64,000 nt of DNA from Bacteroidota bacterium (GCA_024103355.1 JAGFIU010000011.1:1-64000), one strand, 5' to 3'; numbered from the stretch's first letter, positions 16,503 to 25,276 are shown. The notes: generated by a model not told the origin, from the sequence alone. Numbers and translations are program-made.

Positions 16503-18500
16503 CTATTTTGAAATGGATTCTTCCAACTTTATTGCTTTTGGAAACAATATATTATTCTCCAAATGTACGTGTATTTGCATATCAGCCTCCAAATCTTGCA
16601 TTAATTTATACATCAATTCGTAGCTCGCACATGAATCACTAGGCAGAGCATAGTTATTTGTCAGCTTGCGCAAATCGGCAAGATAATCTTTGTATGTGTC
16701 ATGTTCCATTTCCAACATATTGACAGGTTCGGCAACCGTATCAAATATTGTATTTTCAAGTTGTTTTGAACCTTGTTTTGCTGCAATAAGCTGTTTGATA
16801 AAAGGAAATAATATGGTCTCTTCTTTTTGGATATGAGCCGCAAGGGCATTGGTAAACTTATCCAAAACTGAATAGATTTCTTCCAATTCCGGATGTGCTT
16901 TTACATGTTGGTTCAATACATTTTTGGATGCGGTCCTCAAATCAGGAACAATTTGTCTGACAAAGGAGTGATGTGTATTTACGATATAGTCTGAAAGAAA
17001 ATCTAAACCCCATTCATTATATGGCAACGGTCTTGCATAATTGCCCTGCCCCTTTTCTACATGTTGAAGTTCTTGTTCAACCAAGGTCACATCTATCCCC
17101 AATTCTTCGCAGGCTTCTTTCACAGTTTGCTTGCCTGAAAAACCATAATTGAGTTTGTATTTTGAGAAAACAGCAGCTTTTCTAAAATCTTTGGCTGCTT
17201 TTTCACCTAATGTCTGTTCAAATTCACCGGCATTGCGTTTGGTAATTTTCACTCTCCACAATTTTGGTCCTTGCTCAAGATATTCCCAAGTAAAAATATT
17301 ACCTCTTTCAGCCATAAGTTGATAATAAAGAGGTTTGGGGTCATGGTCATTATATATTGTTAACCATTTACCGCCTTGGAGTTCATCAAATCTTTCAAAT
17401 ATTGTCGGATGTTTACGTGCAGGAGGCAACTGTGTAACATCTAATTTATTTTCATCATCGCTATTTTGCGCTGAATTTTCAGTTTGTTGTTCTTTTGCTT
17501 CTCTTCCAATTTTAACCCTCCACCATTGCGGGCCTTTTTCAATATATTCCCATGAATACTCATCTCCGCGTGTTTGTTGCAGTTGATAATAAAGCGGAAC
17601 AGGGTCATGGTCATTTTTTAGTATAAAGGAATCTCCGGCATTTAGACTATCAATTTTTTCAAATATTTTAGCGTGTTTTACCGATGGGGATAATTTTGTA
17701 GCGTCCAAGACACCTTCTTCATCACTCTGTTCTCCCTTTTGCACATGCAGATTTTTCTTTGCTATCCGGATTATCCACCAATCGGGTCCCTCTTGCAAAT
17801 AGTCCCATGTAAAAATATCGCCTCGGTTTTGTTGAAGCTGATAGTACAATGGTTTTGGGTCGTGGTCGTTCTTCAAAATAAAACTTTCTCCTTCACGATG
17901 ATCGTCAAAGAATGCAAAAATGCTGGCATGCTTGTATTGCGGGTCAATCAAAGTAGCGTTGAGTATATATTCCCCATTTGCTGCCCTACTCAAAGCAGGA
18001 TGTCCATGTTGTGGTGTTTGTTTGGTAATTCTGATTCTCCACCATTGAGGACCTTGTTCCAAATATTCCCATGAAAAAATATTTCCACGTGTTTGTTGCA
18101 ATTGATAATGAAGAGGTTTGGGGTCATGGTCATTTTGCAAAATAAAACTTTCCCCTTCTCTCAAATTATCGAATTGTGCAAAAATGGTTGCATGTTTATA
18201 TTGAGGTTCAATTAATGTAGCATTAAGAACTACTTCATCAGACTGAGTAGCGGCAGGTTTGGTTTTGTGTTTGCCAATTCTGATTTTCCATACTTCCGGA
18301 CCTTCTTGCAAATATTCCCATGTAAAAGTTTCACCATTGTCAGCTTTTAGTTGGTAATAAAGCGGCTTGGGGTCATGGTCATTTTGAAGAATGAAACTCT
18401 CTCCTTCTTTCAAATCATTGAAATATTGAAACACGGTAGAATGTTTGAGTCTGGGCTCAATTTCTGAAACTACCAATACTTTTTCTGATGAACTATCCAT
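16503..18500 (-). CDS. Five DUF2249 repeats fused to a RIC-type hemerythrin protein
   Basis: This 665-residue soluble protein begins with five tandem DUF2249 domains with a period of about 83-88 residues. Each carries NDHDP followed by PL-x-YQ; the NDHDP motifs are at 40-44, 123-127, 211-215, 296-300 and 384-388. A ScdA_N (DUF542)-like segment follows (about 437-480), but where RIC proteins have the two cysteines of YCCGG, this one reads YGFSGK. Residues about 497-665 are a RIC/YtfE hemerythrin domain with H510/H511, H555, E560, H600, H644 and E648 (HIQKEETILFP, MLEMEHD, HVHLENNILFP). RIC proteins repair Fe-S and diiron centres after NO damage. It is the first gene of its operon. Confidence 0.9.
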   Translation of the reverse strand: MDSSSEKVLVVSEIEPRLKHSTVFQYFNDLKEGESFILQNDHDPKPLYYQLKADNGETFTWEYLQEGPEVWKIRIGKHKTKPAATQSDEVVLNATLIEPQYKHATIFAQFDNLREGESFILQNDHDPKPLHYQLQQTRGNIFSWEYLEQGPQWWRIRITKQTPQHGHPALSRAANGEYILNATLIDPQYKHASIFAFFDDHREGESFILKNDHDPKPLYYQLQQNRGDIFTWDYLQEGPDWWIIRIAKKNLHVQKGEQSDEEGVLDATKLSPSVKHAKIFEKIDSLNAGDSFILKNDHDPVPLYYQLQQTRGDEYSWEYIEKGPQWWRVKIGREAKEQQTENSAQNSDDENKLDVTQLPPARKHPTIFERFDELQGGKWLTIYNDHDPKPLYYQLMAERGNIFTWEYLEQGPKLWRVKITKRNAGEFEQTLGEKAAKDFRKAAVFSKYKLNYGFSGKQTVKEACEELGIDVTLVEQELQHVEKGQGNYARPLPYNEWGLDFLSDYIVNTHHSFVRQIVPDLRTASKNVLNQHVKAHPELEEIYSVLDKFTNALAAHIQKEETILFPFIKQLIAAKQGSKQLENTIFDTVAEPVNMLEMEHDTYKDYLADLRKLTNNYALPSDSCASYELMYKLMQDLEADMQIHVHLENNILFPKAIKLEESISK

Positions 18501-18550
18501 GGTTTTGTTATTGTTTATGCGAGGCCACGAAGTTAATAAGAATTAATCTA

Positions 18551-18576
18551 AATAAAAGTAAGTAGATACTTTTATT
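18551..18576. promoter_or_regulatory. 26-bp dyad upstream of the DUF2249/Rrf2 operon
   Basis: AATAAAAGTA and TACTTTTATT form perfect 10-bp arms around a 6-bp centre, 51 bp upstream of the first gene of the operon. It has the same length and outer arms (AATAAArG-N10-CyTTTATT) as the core of the palindrome before the NO reductase genes, identical at 15 of 26 positions. On the minus strand its TACTTTTA half resembles a -7 box. It is a candidate second operator of the Rrf2 protein, implying autoregulation. Confidence 0.5.
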
Positions 18577-18603
18577 TTTTCGGCTGTTATAGTTAGTTTG
18601 GAT

Positions 18604-21084
18604 TTAGTTAAACTTAATGTTCACACCAAACAGATAGTTAATACCGGCTTGCGGATAAAGCATTTTATCGGTATAAAGGACATTTTTATTACCTAAGTAG
18701 TATTTATAGGTATAACCATTACTTGAATACATTTGGTTTGTAAAATTATTGACCAATAAAATAAGTTCTGATTCTATAGACTTGAATGGTAATTTATATT
18801 CAATTCTCAAATCACCAACCGCATAAGCATCTAACCGACTTTCCATTCTACCCGAATTATCCAGATATTGTGCTCCAACATATTTACCGGTCAGATTAAA
18901 GGTCAGACTTTTGTTAATATTTAATTCTGCAAAAACGGCTGAGACAATAGCCGGTGAAAAGGATATAGGGGTATTCTTATACTCAAAACTTTGTTCACTC
19001 ACTACTCCGTACCAATCAAAAACGACCTCTTTAAAGTTTTTAATCCTACTGTTACTTAAAGTGAGGTTGGCTCCCGTTTTAAGTTTTTTGCCGAATCTGT
19101 AAACCCCTTGAATTTCAATGCCTTCACGATAGCTTTTTCCTGCATTTTTTCTTATTAATCCTCCAACACTATTCATCTCTCCTGTCAAAACCAATTGGTT
19201 TCGGTAGTCCATATAAAACAGGTTTATATCCAATAAGTATTTAGGTTTTCTGAATTGATAGCCAAATTCATAATCAATCAATCTTTCATACTTGGGAACA
19301 TCAGGTGCAGATTCTATGAAATCCATTCTAACCGGCTCTCGTTTGGCTGTCGCAACCGAAATGTATATGCGTGTATTTTTATTCATCAAATAATCAACAC
19401 CTCCTTTGGGATTAAAGAACATAAAATCTTTATCAAAGCTAAAAGGGATTCTGTTATCGTCCAGACCATGTCCATCGTAATTTACCATTCTCAGTTGTAA
19501 ATCACCATAAACACTCAAATCATTTGTAATTTTATGAGTGCATTTAATAAAATTATTAAAATCGTTTTTTGTCGATAAGCTATTGGCAAACCGATAATCC
19601 TTAGGTATATTACCACCTATTTTGGCCCATACAATATCATCATAGTGGTCTCCCACATATTGGTTTGCACCACCACCAAATTGTATGACGGTTTTATTTG
19701 TTTGATAAAACAAGGCATAAACGGCACCATAAAAGTGGTTATCAAGCCATAATTGTCTTGCCAAATCAGTACTAAATACAGTGTCTTGGTTCAAAATATA
19801 TGGTTGAATACCATAATCTTCAAACCGTTGTTCCGGCATATATTGTTCAAAATATCCCAATCCTCTGATATAGAATCCGCTCAGCGACAATTTCAGATTT
19901 CTTGTAATCTGGTAATTTGCATGGAGTTGAAAATGATTTTGAGTATAGTTATCTGTCTCATTTTTGTATTCATAGTAATTATAGGTTCTTCCTGAATTTA
20001 ACAGGTTTGCTCTTTGTTCATTGGTTAAAAAATTGCGGTCAGCAAAGGCATTCATTTCTTCTATATTACCCGCCACTCTGCTCTCAGGAGTACCCCACCA
20101 TGATTGATATGTCCTTTCTTTTCCTGAGAAATGAATTGCGTCCAACGCAAATCTTTTATTAAACGAGCGATAAGAAGCAGCAAAATAATAGCTTTTTAAA
20201 TCTGAAAAAGCTCTGTCGATATATCCATCCGAATGAATACGCGACATTCTGCCAACCAAATTCCAGCGACTATCAATCAAACCTGTGTTAAATCCAAGTG
20301 TGTTTTTTTGAGTATTAAAAGAGCCGTAGGAATTATTGAGCTCAAAACTCTGTTTATTATCTCTGTTAATGGTTTCAATATTCATATTGGCACCAAAAGC
20401 ACCGGCTCCATTGGTAGAGGTACCCACCCCTCTTTGGATATCAATTCTTGTAGCAGATGAAGCAAAATCAGGCATATTCACAAAGAAAACGCCCTGAGTT
20501 TCCGGGTCATTAAGCGGGATTCCGTTAACAGTAATATTCACTCGTGTTTGGTCTGAACCTCTTATTCTCAATGAAGAATAGCCAACACCGGCTCCGGCAT
20601 CTGTAGTATAAACAAGAGATGGAGAAGTATTGAGCAGTACCGGCAAATCCTGACCAAGATTTTTTTCCTTTATCTCCTTTTTAAAAATAGTTTGATTAGC
20701 AACCGGAGTATTTCCGGCAGCAAGAATTGAGCTTGTTATATTAACAGCATCCAAATTCTTACTCAATAGCTGCATAATGTAGGTTGCTTCTTTACCAAAA
20801 CTCTTGTCATCTAAGGTGTCAAAAACATCTTCATAACCGCTGAAAGACAATCTAACAAATACCTTTTCCGGGTAAGGCTTTTGAAAGGCAACTTCAAAAA
20901 TTCCTTCCCGGTTAGTTAAGATACCATGTGATTTTCCATCCGGTTGGGAGACCAGAACAGAAACTCCTTCCAATGGTTTGAGTTCATTAGTAAATACTTT
21001 TCCGCTAAGTTGATTTTTGTCCATTGATTGCGTCAAAGCAATGAGCGGTGAGAGGACAGTGATTGTTAATAATAACTTTTTCAT
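18604..21084 (-). CDS. TonB-dependent outer-membrane receptor under TPP riboswitch control
   Basis: This 826-residue receptor has a signal peptide (MKKLLLTITVLSPLIALTQS), a carboxypeptidase-regulatory-like domain (about 27-110), a plug domain (SLRIRGSDQTRVNITVNGIP, LNDPETQGVFF) and a C-terminal beta-barrel ending in FGVNIKFN. I use the ATG at 21084. An earlier ATG at 21162 lies inside the riboswitch aptamer and gives no signal peptide. Because a thiamine pyrophosphate riboswitch precedes it, the substrate is most likely thiamine or a precursor; this is an inference from regulation, since the barrel sequence does not reveal the ligand. Confidence 0.9.
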   Translation of the reverse strand: MKKLLLTITVLSPLIALTQSMDKNQLSGKVFTNELKPLEGVSVLVSQPDGKSHGILTNREGIFEVAFQKPYPEKVFVRLSFSGYEDVFDTLDDKSFGKEATYIMQLLSKNLDAVNITSSILAAGNTPVANQTIFKKEIKEKNLGQDLPVLLNTSPSLVYTTDAGAGVGYSSLRIRGSDQTRVNITVNGIPLNDPETQGVFFVNMPDFASSATRIDIQRGVGTSTNGAGAFGANMNIETINRDNKQSFELNNSYGSFNTQKNTLGFNTGLIDSRWNLVGRMSRIHSDGYIDRAFSDLKSYYFAASYRSFNKRFALDAIHFSGKERTYQSWWGTPESRVAGNIEEMNAFADRNFLTNEQRANLLNSGRTYNYYEYKNETDNYTQNHFQLHANYQITRNLKLSLSGFYIRGLGYFEQYMPEQRFEDYGIQPYILNQDTVFSTDLARQLWLDNHFYGAVYALFYQTNKTVIQFGGGANQYVGDHYDDIVWAKIGGNIPKDYRFANSLSTKNDFNNFIKCTHKITNDLSVYGDLQLRMVNYDGHGLDDNRIPFSFDKDFMFFNPKGGVDYLMNKNTRIYISVATAKREPVRMDFIESAPDVPKYERLIDYEFGYQFRKPKYLLDINLFYMDYRNQLVLTGEMNSVGGLIRKNAGKSYREGIEIQGVYRFGKKLKTGANLTLSNSRIKNFKEVVFDWYGVVSEQSFEYKNTPISFSPAIVSAVFAELNINKSLTFNLTGKYVGAQYLDNSGRMESRLDAYAVGDLRIEYKLPFKSIESELILLVNNFTNQMYSSNGYTYKYYLGNKNVLYTDKMLYPQAGINYLFGVNIKFN

Positions 21085-21113
21085 TTTAGATAAATTTTTT
21101 AAAAATGAAAAAG
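21076..21113 (-). promoter_or_regulatory. Stem-loop covering the receptor start codon
   Basis: In the mRNA the 12-nt stretch CUUUUUCAUUUU (21113 to 21102) is perfectly complementary to AAAAUGAAAAAG (21087 to 21076), which contains the start codon, with a 14-nt loop. The stem would hide the AUG. The 5' leader also has GAAAAAG inside the riboswitch region (21224-21230), which could pair with CUUUUUC instead. This could be the expression platform of the riboswitch acting on translation, but the stem is almost all A-U. Confidence 0.45.
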
Positions 21114-21144
21114 CATGAAGTGATAGAAAAGAAGTTTGCCACAT

Positions 21145-21246
21145 TAGCTTTCCCTGCCGCATGCATTACCATGATCCAGGTGATGTGGGTATAATCTCAG
21201 TTCCCAAAAGGGAGCACCCCAAAACTTTTTCGTTGGGGCAAAGCTA
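21145..21246 (-). promoter_or_regulatory. TPP (THI-box) riboswitch
   Basis: On the minus strand the leader contains the THI-box hallmarks in order: GGGGTGC, a small hairpin (TCCC-TTTT-GGGA), CTGAGA, ATACCC, CACCTGGATC, GTAATGC and GCAGGGA. The P1 helix closes with TAGCTTT (21246-21240) against AAAGCTA (21151-21145). An extra hairpin (CCCCAA with TTGGGG) between P1 and P2 could compete with the GGGG arm. It lies 61 bp upstream of the TonB receptor start. Confidence 0.9.
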
Positions 21247-21288
21247 TTAAAGAAAAAACAAATAGCAAGGAGAAGTATTTAAGTAAGA

Positions 21289-23562
21289 TTATTCCTTGGA
21301 AATGATTTTAGTCACTGACAACCCTGACATATCAAATAACTCTATAAAATAAACCCCTCTGGCAAAATCCTTCATATCCAGTTCAAATTCATTGCTTTCT
21401 AATGAATATTTTGCAATCTGTTTTCCAGCATAATCCCTGATAACAATACTATGAATTTGACTTGAGGATGTTATCCGCACTATACCGGAAGTTGGATTTG
21501 GGAAGATTTTTAAATCACTGAATATTGGATTTCTGACAGAAATTGTTTTTACAAAATAGCAAGTAGAAGTTCTTGATAGATTAGGACATTTATTTGAGGT
21601 AATAAGCACCGCATAAAAACCGGTTTCTTTTGGTTCAAAGCTTCTACCCACTTCACCGGGAATAATTGAGGAATTAGTATCACATAATATCCATTGATAA
21701 CTAACATCGCCATCTTCAACCGCAGTCAAAACTCCATTATTTAGTAAAACCTTGTCGTTGATGTCGTTAATATTCAAAACAGTTAATTGCATTTTCACAA
21801 TACTATCGCATCCCATAGACGATTTGAGCGTATCTATGTAATTACCACTTGTTTTATAAATATTAGTTCCTACCGGTATGCTATCCCCTTTGCATATCAT
21901 TGTATCGACTGAAACTACATATTCAAAATCTATTTCATTAAATATTGTATCAACATAAGAATTCTCACAATTAATAGTATTATTAATAGTGTAATAAACA
22001 ATGTATGGGCCTCCTATTTTAGCAAATTTTACACTATCTTTTCTATTTGATGATTGATACAAAACCGAATCATTAGACGCATCTTTTATTATCCACGAAT
22101 GATGGTATATTTCATTAAGTAGAATATTAGCCTTTGGATTACTTTCAAACATCCATTGATTACACCCAATTTTAGTATATATCCTTTCTGAACGCGCACG
22201 TTCTTTAACTTTTACTTGATACGTTTTTGACGTAAGAGCATTCGTAGGGCAAGCATTATCCCGAGCATTTAAGATAAATTTATAACCGGTATTGCGACTA
22301 TCTCCTTCTTTTGTTTGCCAACAAACATCAATTTTTCTTACAGTATAAACACTAAAATTGCTTGTATCAAAGTAATACGGCCCGACTGTAACCTCTACTC
22401 CCTGCATATCGCTGGTCCATGTGAAACTCATTGTATCAATCCATGATTGAGAATTACTATTTTGATCAGTATAAACCTCATCTTCTGCAGTGATTTGGAA
22501 ACAAGATTTTTCACCCTCGCAGATTACCGTATTATAAAAAGAGACATCACTCAAAACAGGTGGATTATTATCACAATTGCCCACTCGTAGTTGCACATCT
22601 CGTATAGTGAAACCTATATATAGATACTTCTTGGAAATTGAATCCCAACGAAATTGTTCAACCTTCAAACACAATACACCAACCTCATTACAATCAGTCG
22701 GTGAAAAATCAATTGAGCCGCGTTCCGGATCAAAACAAAAACCTTCGGTCTTTCTGGTTCTGCTGCCCGGTCTGCATGGACATGGACTTGTTTTTCTACA
22801 ATATGTGGTCATAGGCCAATCAGTACGAAAGATTGAATTGTATTTTACATTAGTTGATAATTGTGATTTTGGAGTTATAAGGCTAATAGCCAATGAATCA
22901 CCATCATTATCTATAATACCGGGGTCATATATAAATTTATTATTGCAGCATATATAACTAATCGGTGGAGTTATAAACTCAGGACTGTTATCCACTCCTT
23001 TTTTTGTTCCTAATCCTAAATTACAAATATCTATTTCCGCATCTATAAAAAAGGGATAAATAGAATCCAATGTGGTTATATAAGAATTTCTGCAACACTC
23101 CCCATACGACAATCTAAAACGACAGCATCCATCATTTCTCATTTGTAAAAGAATTCCGGAATTAAAATCTACAATACCTTTATAAATATGTTCCTCTAAT
23201 CCATTGCCACTTGGCGTATTTGACGGTGTGCAAGTACTTGACAATCCTTTACAAGTCGTTGTTATATCATTTATTGATGTATTAGACAATGAAACACTAA
23301 AGGTTGAATCTGTGTTTCCTAGTGTACAATTAAAATTAATTGTTTTGCTATTGGATAAAGAATCATCATTACAGTCTCGATAGAGAATAAGTGTTATTTC
23401 AAATTTCAATTCTTCTATGCATTTCCACGAAATGTTAGCTCCAGCAATATTTGCTGCTTCTGTTCTATTATTAGAAATAAGCAATAATGAAGGTAGGAGA
23501 AGAAAGTAAAGACTAATTTGTTTAATGCTTAACTTAATTGAGTTCGTAAAGTTTATTATCAT
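21289..23562 (-). CDS. Large T9SS-secreted surface protein
   Basis: This is a 757-residue exported protein with an N-terminal signal region (about 10-37) and a cysteine-rich start. Fragments such as ISWKCIEELKFEITLILYRD and FRLSYGECCRNSYI match a family of gliding/adhesin-like proteins common in Bacteroidota that carry PKD/Ig-like modules. The last 80 residues are a type A T9SS sorting domain (LKIFPNPTSGIVRITSS then FARGVYFIELFDMSG). It should cross the outer membrane and be surface-attached or released. Binding target unknown. A 150-bp AT-rich gap upstream shows no clear regulatory element. Confidence 0.85.
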   Translation of the reverse strand: MIINFTNSIKLSIKQISLYFLLLPSLLLISNNRTEAANIAGANISWKCIEELKFEITLILYRDCNDDSLSNSKTINFNCTLGNTDSTFSVSLSNTSINDITTTCKGLSSTCTPSNTPSGNGLEEHIYKGIVDFNSGILLQMRNDGCCRFRLSYGECCRNSYITTLDSIYPFFIDAEIDICNLGLGTKKGVDNSPEFITPPISYICCNNKFIYDPGIIDNDGDSLAISLITPKSQLSTNVKYNSIFRTDWPMTTYCRKTSPCPCRPGSRTRKTEGFCFDPERGSIDFSPTDCNEVGVLCLKVEQFRWDSISKKYLYIGFTIRDVQLRVGNCDNNPPVLSDVSFYNTVICEGEKSCFQITAEDEVYTDQNSNSQSWIDTMSFTWTSDMQGVEVTVGPYYFDTSNFSVYTVRKIDVCWQTKEGDSRNTGYKFILNARDNACPTNALTSKTYQVKVKERARSERIYTKIGCNQWMFESNPKANILLNEIYHHSWIIKDASNDSVLYQSSNRKDSVKFAKIGGPYIVYYTINNTINCENSYVDTIFNEIDFEYVVSVDTMICKGDSIPVGTNIYKTSGNYIDTLKSSMGCDSIVKMQLTVLNINDINDKVLLNNGVLTAVEDGDVSYQWILCDTNSSIIPGEVGRSFEPKETGFYAVLITSNKCPNLSRTSTCYFVKTISVRNPIFSDLKIFPNPTSGIVRITSSSQIHSIVIRDYAGKQIAKYSLESNEFELDMKDFARGVYFIELFDMSGLSVTKIISKE

Positions 23563-23714
23563 AGTATATTATTTTCACCTTTAAGACAACCATAAATCCA
23601 TAAATGTTGCCTCATTTAATTTTGATTTTAAAAAGCAATTTAACTCTAAACCAAATAATTATACCCCAAATTCAATAACGGTATAACACAAAGAACCATT
23701 AAGTGTCGTCAAAA

Positions 23715-24272
23715 TTAACTAAGCCAAACACCAATTAGGATGATTAAAAATAAAGCAGCCCAACCCAAAAACCAAGCACCGAGTGTTAATCCGGGAACAA
23801 CTGCTGCAACAAAAAGATAAAACAGCCAAAGCAGCAGAACAATTAATATTAAATAAAGAATTCCCATCAAAATATCCGAACCATCAACACCTGAGTATGA
23901 TTTCTTTTTCAGGAGTTTCTTTGCAGCCTTATACTCTTTGTATAGATGTCTGAAAGAGGTTTTAGATACAGTCTTAACACCGGCATCCGGCATAATGGAT
24001 TTAATATTACTGATTATTTTTCCTTTTGATAACTTATTCGTACCAACATTGGTTGTTGAATTATTTTGTGCAGTTGCAACATGTGGAATACTAACAGATT
24101 CATGGTTAATATTATTATCAATAGGTTTAAACCTATTTTGAACAATAGGTGCTTGATAATCAAAATATGAATCCGAGTAACTCTTTTGATAGGAAACATT
24201 TGGAACCCGTGTGGATTTGCATGAAAATAGTGCAAACATTACTACAAAAAAAATCAAGTAATTTTTTTTCAT
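23715..24272 (-). CDS. Putative lipoprotein with C-terminal hydrophobic region
   Basis: This 185-residue protein starts with a lipoprotein signal (MKKNYLIFFVVMFALFSCKS, lipobox Cys 18). A polar linker rich in Asn, Ser and Thr follows, and the last 50 residues contain two hydrophobic segments (LYLILIVLLLWLFYLFVAAV and FLGWAALFLIILIGVWL). The C-terminal two-helix part resembles short membrane proteins found at the end of many small Bacteroidota lipoproteins. Start at 24272 gives the lipobox. Function not recognised. Confidence 0.7.
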   Translation of the reverse strand: MKKNYLIFFVVMFALFSCKSTRVPNVSYQKSYSDSYFDYQAPIVQNRFKPIDNNINHESVSIPHVATAQNNSTTNVGTNKLSKGKIISNIKSIMPDAGVKTVSKTSFRHLYKEYKAAKKLLKKKSYSGVDGSDILMGILYLILIVLLLWLFYLFVAAVVPGLTLGAWFLGWAALFLIILIGVWLS

Positions 24273-24299
24273 AAGAATTGAATATATTTTTTCAGGGTG

Positions 24300-24329
24300 T
24301 AAAAGTATTCCAATCACAAGAAAATTCAA
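24300..24329 (-). promoter_or_regulatory. Promoter of the lipoprotein gene
   Basis: On the minus strand TTG (24329-24327), a 19-bp spacer and TACTTTTA (24307-24300) resemble the Bacteroidota TTG-N19-TAnnTTTG promoter with one mismatch in the -7 box. It lies 28 bp upstream of the lipoprotein ATG. Confidence 0.45.
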
Positions 24330-24346
24330 GCACCCATAAAAAAATC

Positions 24347-24354
24347 TAAATTTG
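24347..24354 (+). promoter_or_regulatory. -7 box (TAAATTTG) before the RmlD-like gene
   Basis: TAAATTTG is an exact TAnnTTTG match 10 bp upstream of the ATG at 24365. No good -33 element is visible. The predicted leader would be only a few nucleotides. Confidence 0.4.
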
Positions 24355-24364
24355 CAGTCTAACC

Positions 24365-25276
24365 ATGAGAACTATTTTTGTTACAGGCAGCAACGGGCTT
24401 TTAGGTCAGAAATTAACTGATTTATATTACACTTTAAGCGACCGGATACTTTATGCAAGCGGAAGAGGTGCTAATAGAAATCCGAACAAAGAAGGATATC
24501 AATATGTTGAGCTTGATATTTCTGACTTTGACAAAACACGCAAAATTCTATCCGAAATAAAACCCGATGTATTAATTAATGCAGCAGCAATGACTCAAGT
24601 CGATGATTGCGAGTTTGACAAGGAGAGTTGCACCTTATATAATGTTGATGCGGTAGAAAACTTAGCCAAAGTATGCGCTGAATTCAATACACATCTTATA
24701 CATATTTCCACTGATTTTATTTTTGATGGCTCCAAAGGAAATTATAAAGAAGATGACATACCGAATCCATTGAGTTTCTACGGTAACAGTAAATGGGAAG
24801 GAGAAAAAAAAGTACAGAAATATGCCAAAAGTTATGCTATTCTGAGAACAGTTCTGGTTTATGGCGTTGTTGCTGACATGAGCCGCAGTAATATTGTGTT
24901 ATGGGCAAAAGGAGCGCTTGAAAAAGGAAATCCCATCAATGTAGTGAATGACCAATGGCGCACTCCCACTCTGGCAGAAGATCTTGCAACGGGATGCTAT
25001 CTTGCAGAGAAGCACAATGCTCAAGGAATTTTCAATATTTCGGGCAAAGATTTATACAGAATTGATGACTTGGTACGAGAGGTTGGGAAGTTTTGGAATC
25101 TTGATATAGAAAAAATCAATGAGGTAAGTAGTGATACACTGAACCAACCGGCAAAACGGCCACCCAAAACCGGATTTGATTTAACAAAGTCTATAAAAGA
25201 GTTAGGCTACAATCCTCATAGTTTTATTGAAGGATTGGCAATTGTCAAAAAACAATTAAATCAATCAAGAGTTTGA
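24365..25276 (+). CDS. RmlD-like sugar nucleotide reductase (extended SDR)
   Basis: This 303-residue protein has the N-terminal Rossmann motif GSNGLLG (8-14), the conserved INAAAMTQVDDCE segment, and the YGNSKWEGE stretch (catalytic Tyr and Lys of YxxxK). It belongs to the dTDP-4-dehydrorhamnose reductase/RmlD superfamily. No rmlA, rmlB or rmlC genes are adjacent, so rhamnose synthesis specifically is unproven; methionine adenosyltransferase regulatory (MAT2B)-like or other sugar reductases are alternatives. The gene is convergent with the following glycosyltransferase and overlaps it by 16 bp. Confidence 0.85.
   Translation: MRTIFVTGSNGLLGQKLTDLYYTLSDRILYASGRGANRNPNKEGYQYVELDISDFDKTRKILSEIKPDVLINAAAMTQVDDCEFDKESCTLYNVDAVENLAKVCAEFNTHLIHISTDFIFDGSKGNYKEDDIPNPLSFYGNSKWEGEKKVQKYAKSYAILRTVLVYGVVADMSRSNIVLWAKGALEKGNPINVVNDQWRTPTLAEDLATGCYLAEKHNAQGIFNISGKDLYRIDDLVREVGKFWNLDIEKINEVSSDTLNQPAKRPPKTGFDLTKSIKELGYNPHSFIEGLAIVKKQLNQSRV

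Noticed and set aside
16503-18500. Repeat array as an assembly artefact
   Set aside because: The five DUF2249 copies differ in many residues and spacer lengths, which argues against a duplicated read error.
21085-21162. Longer N-terminus for the riboswitch-controlled receptor
   Set aside because: These codons are part of the TPP aptamer and give no signal peptide.
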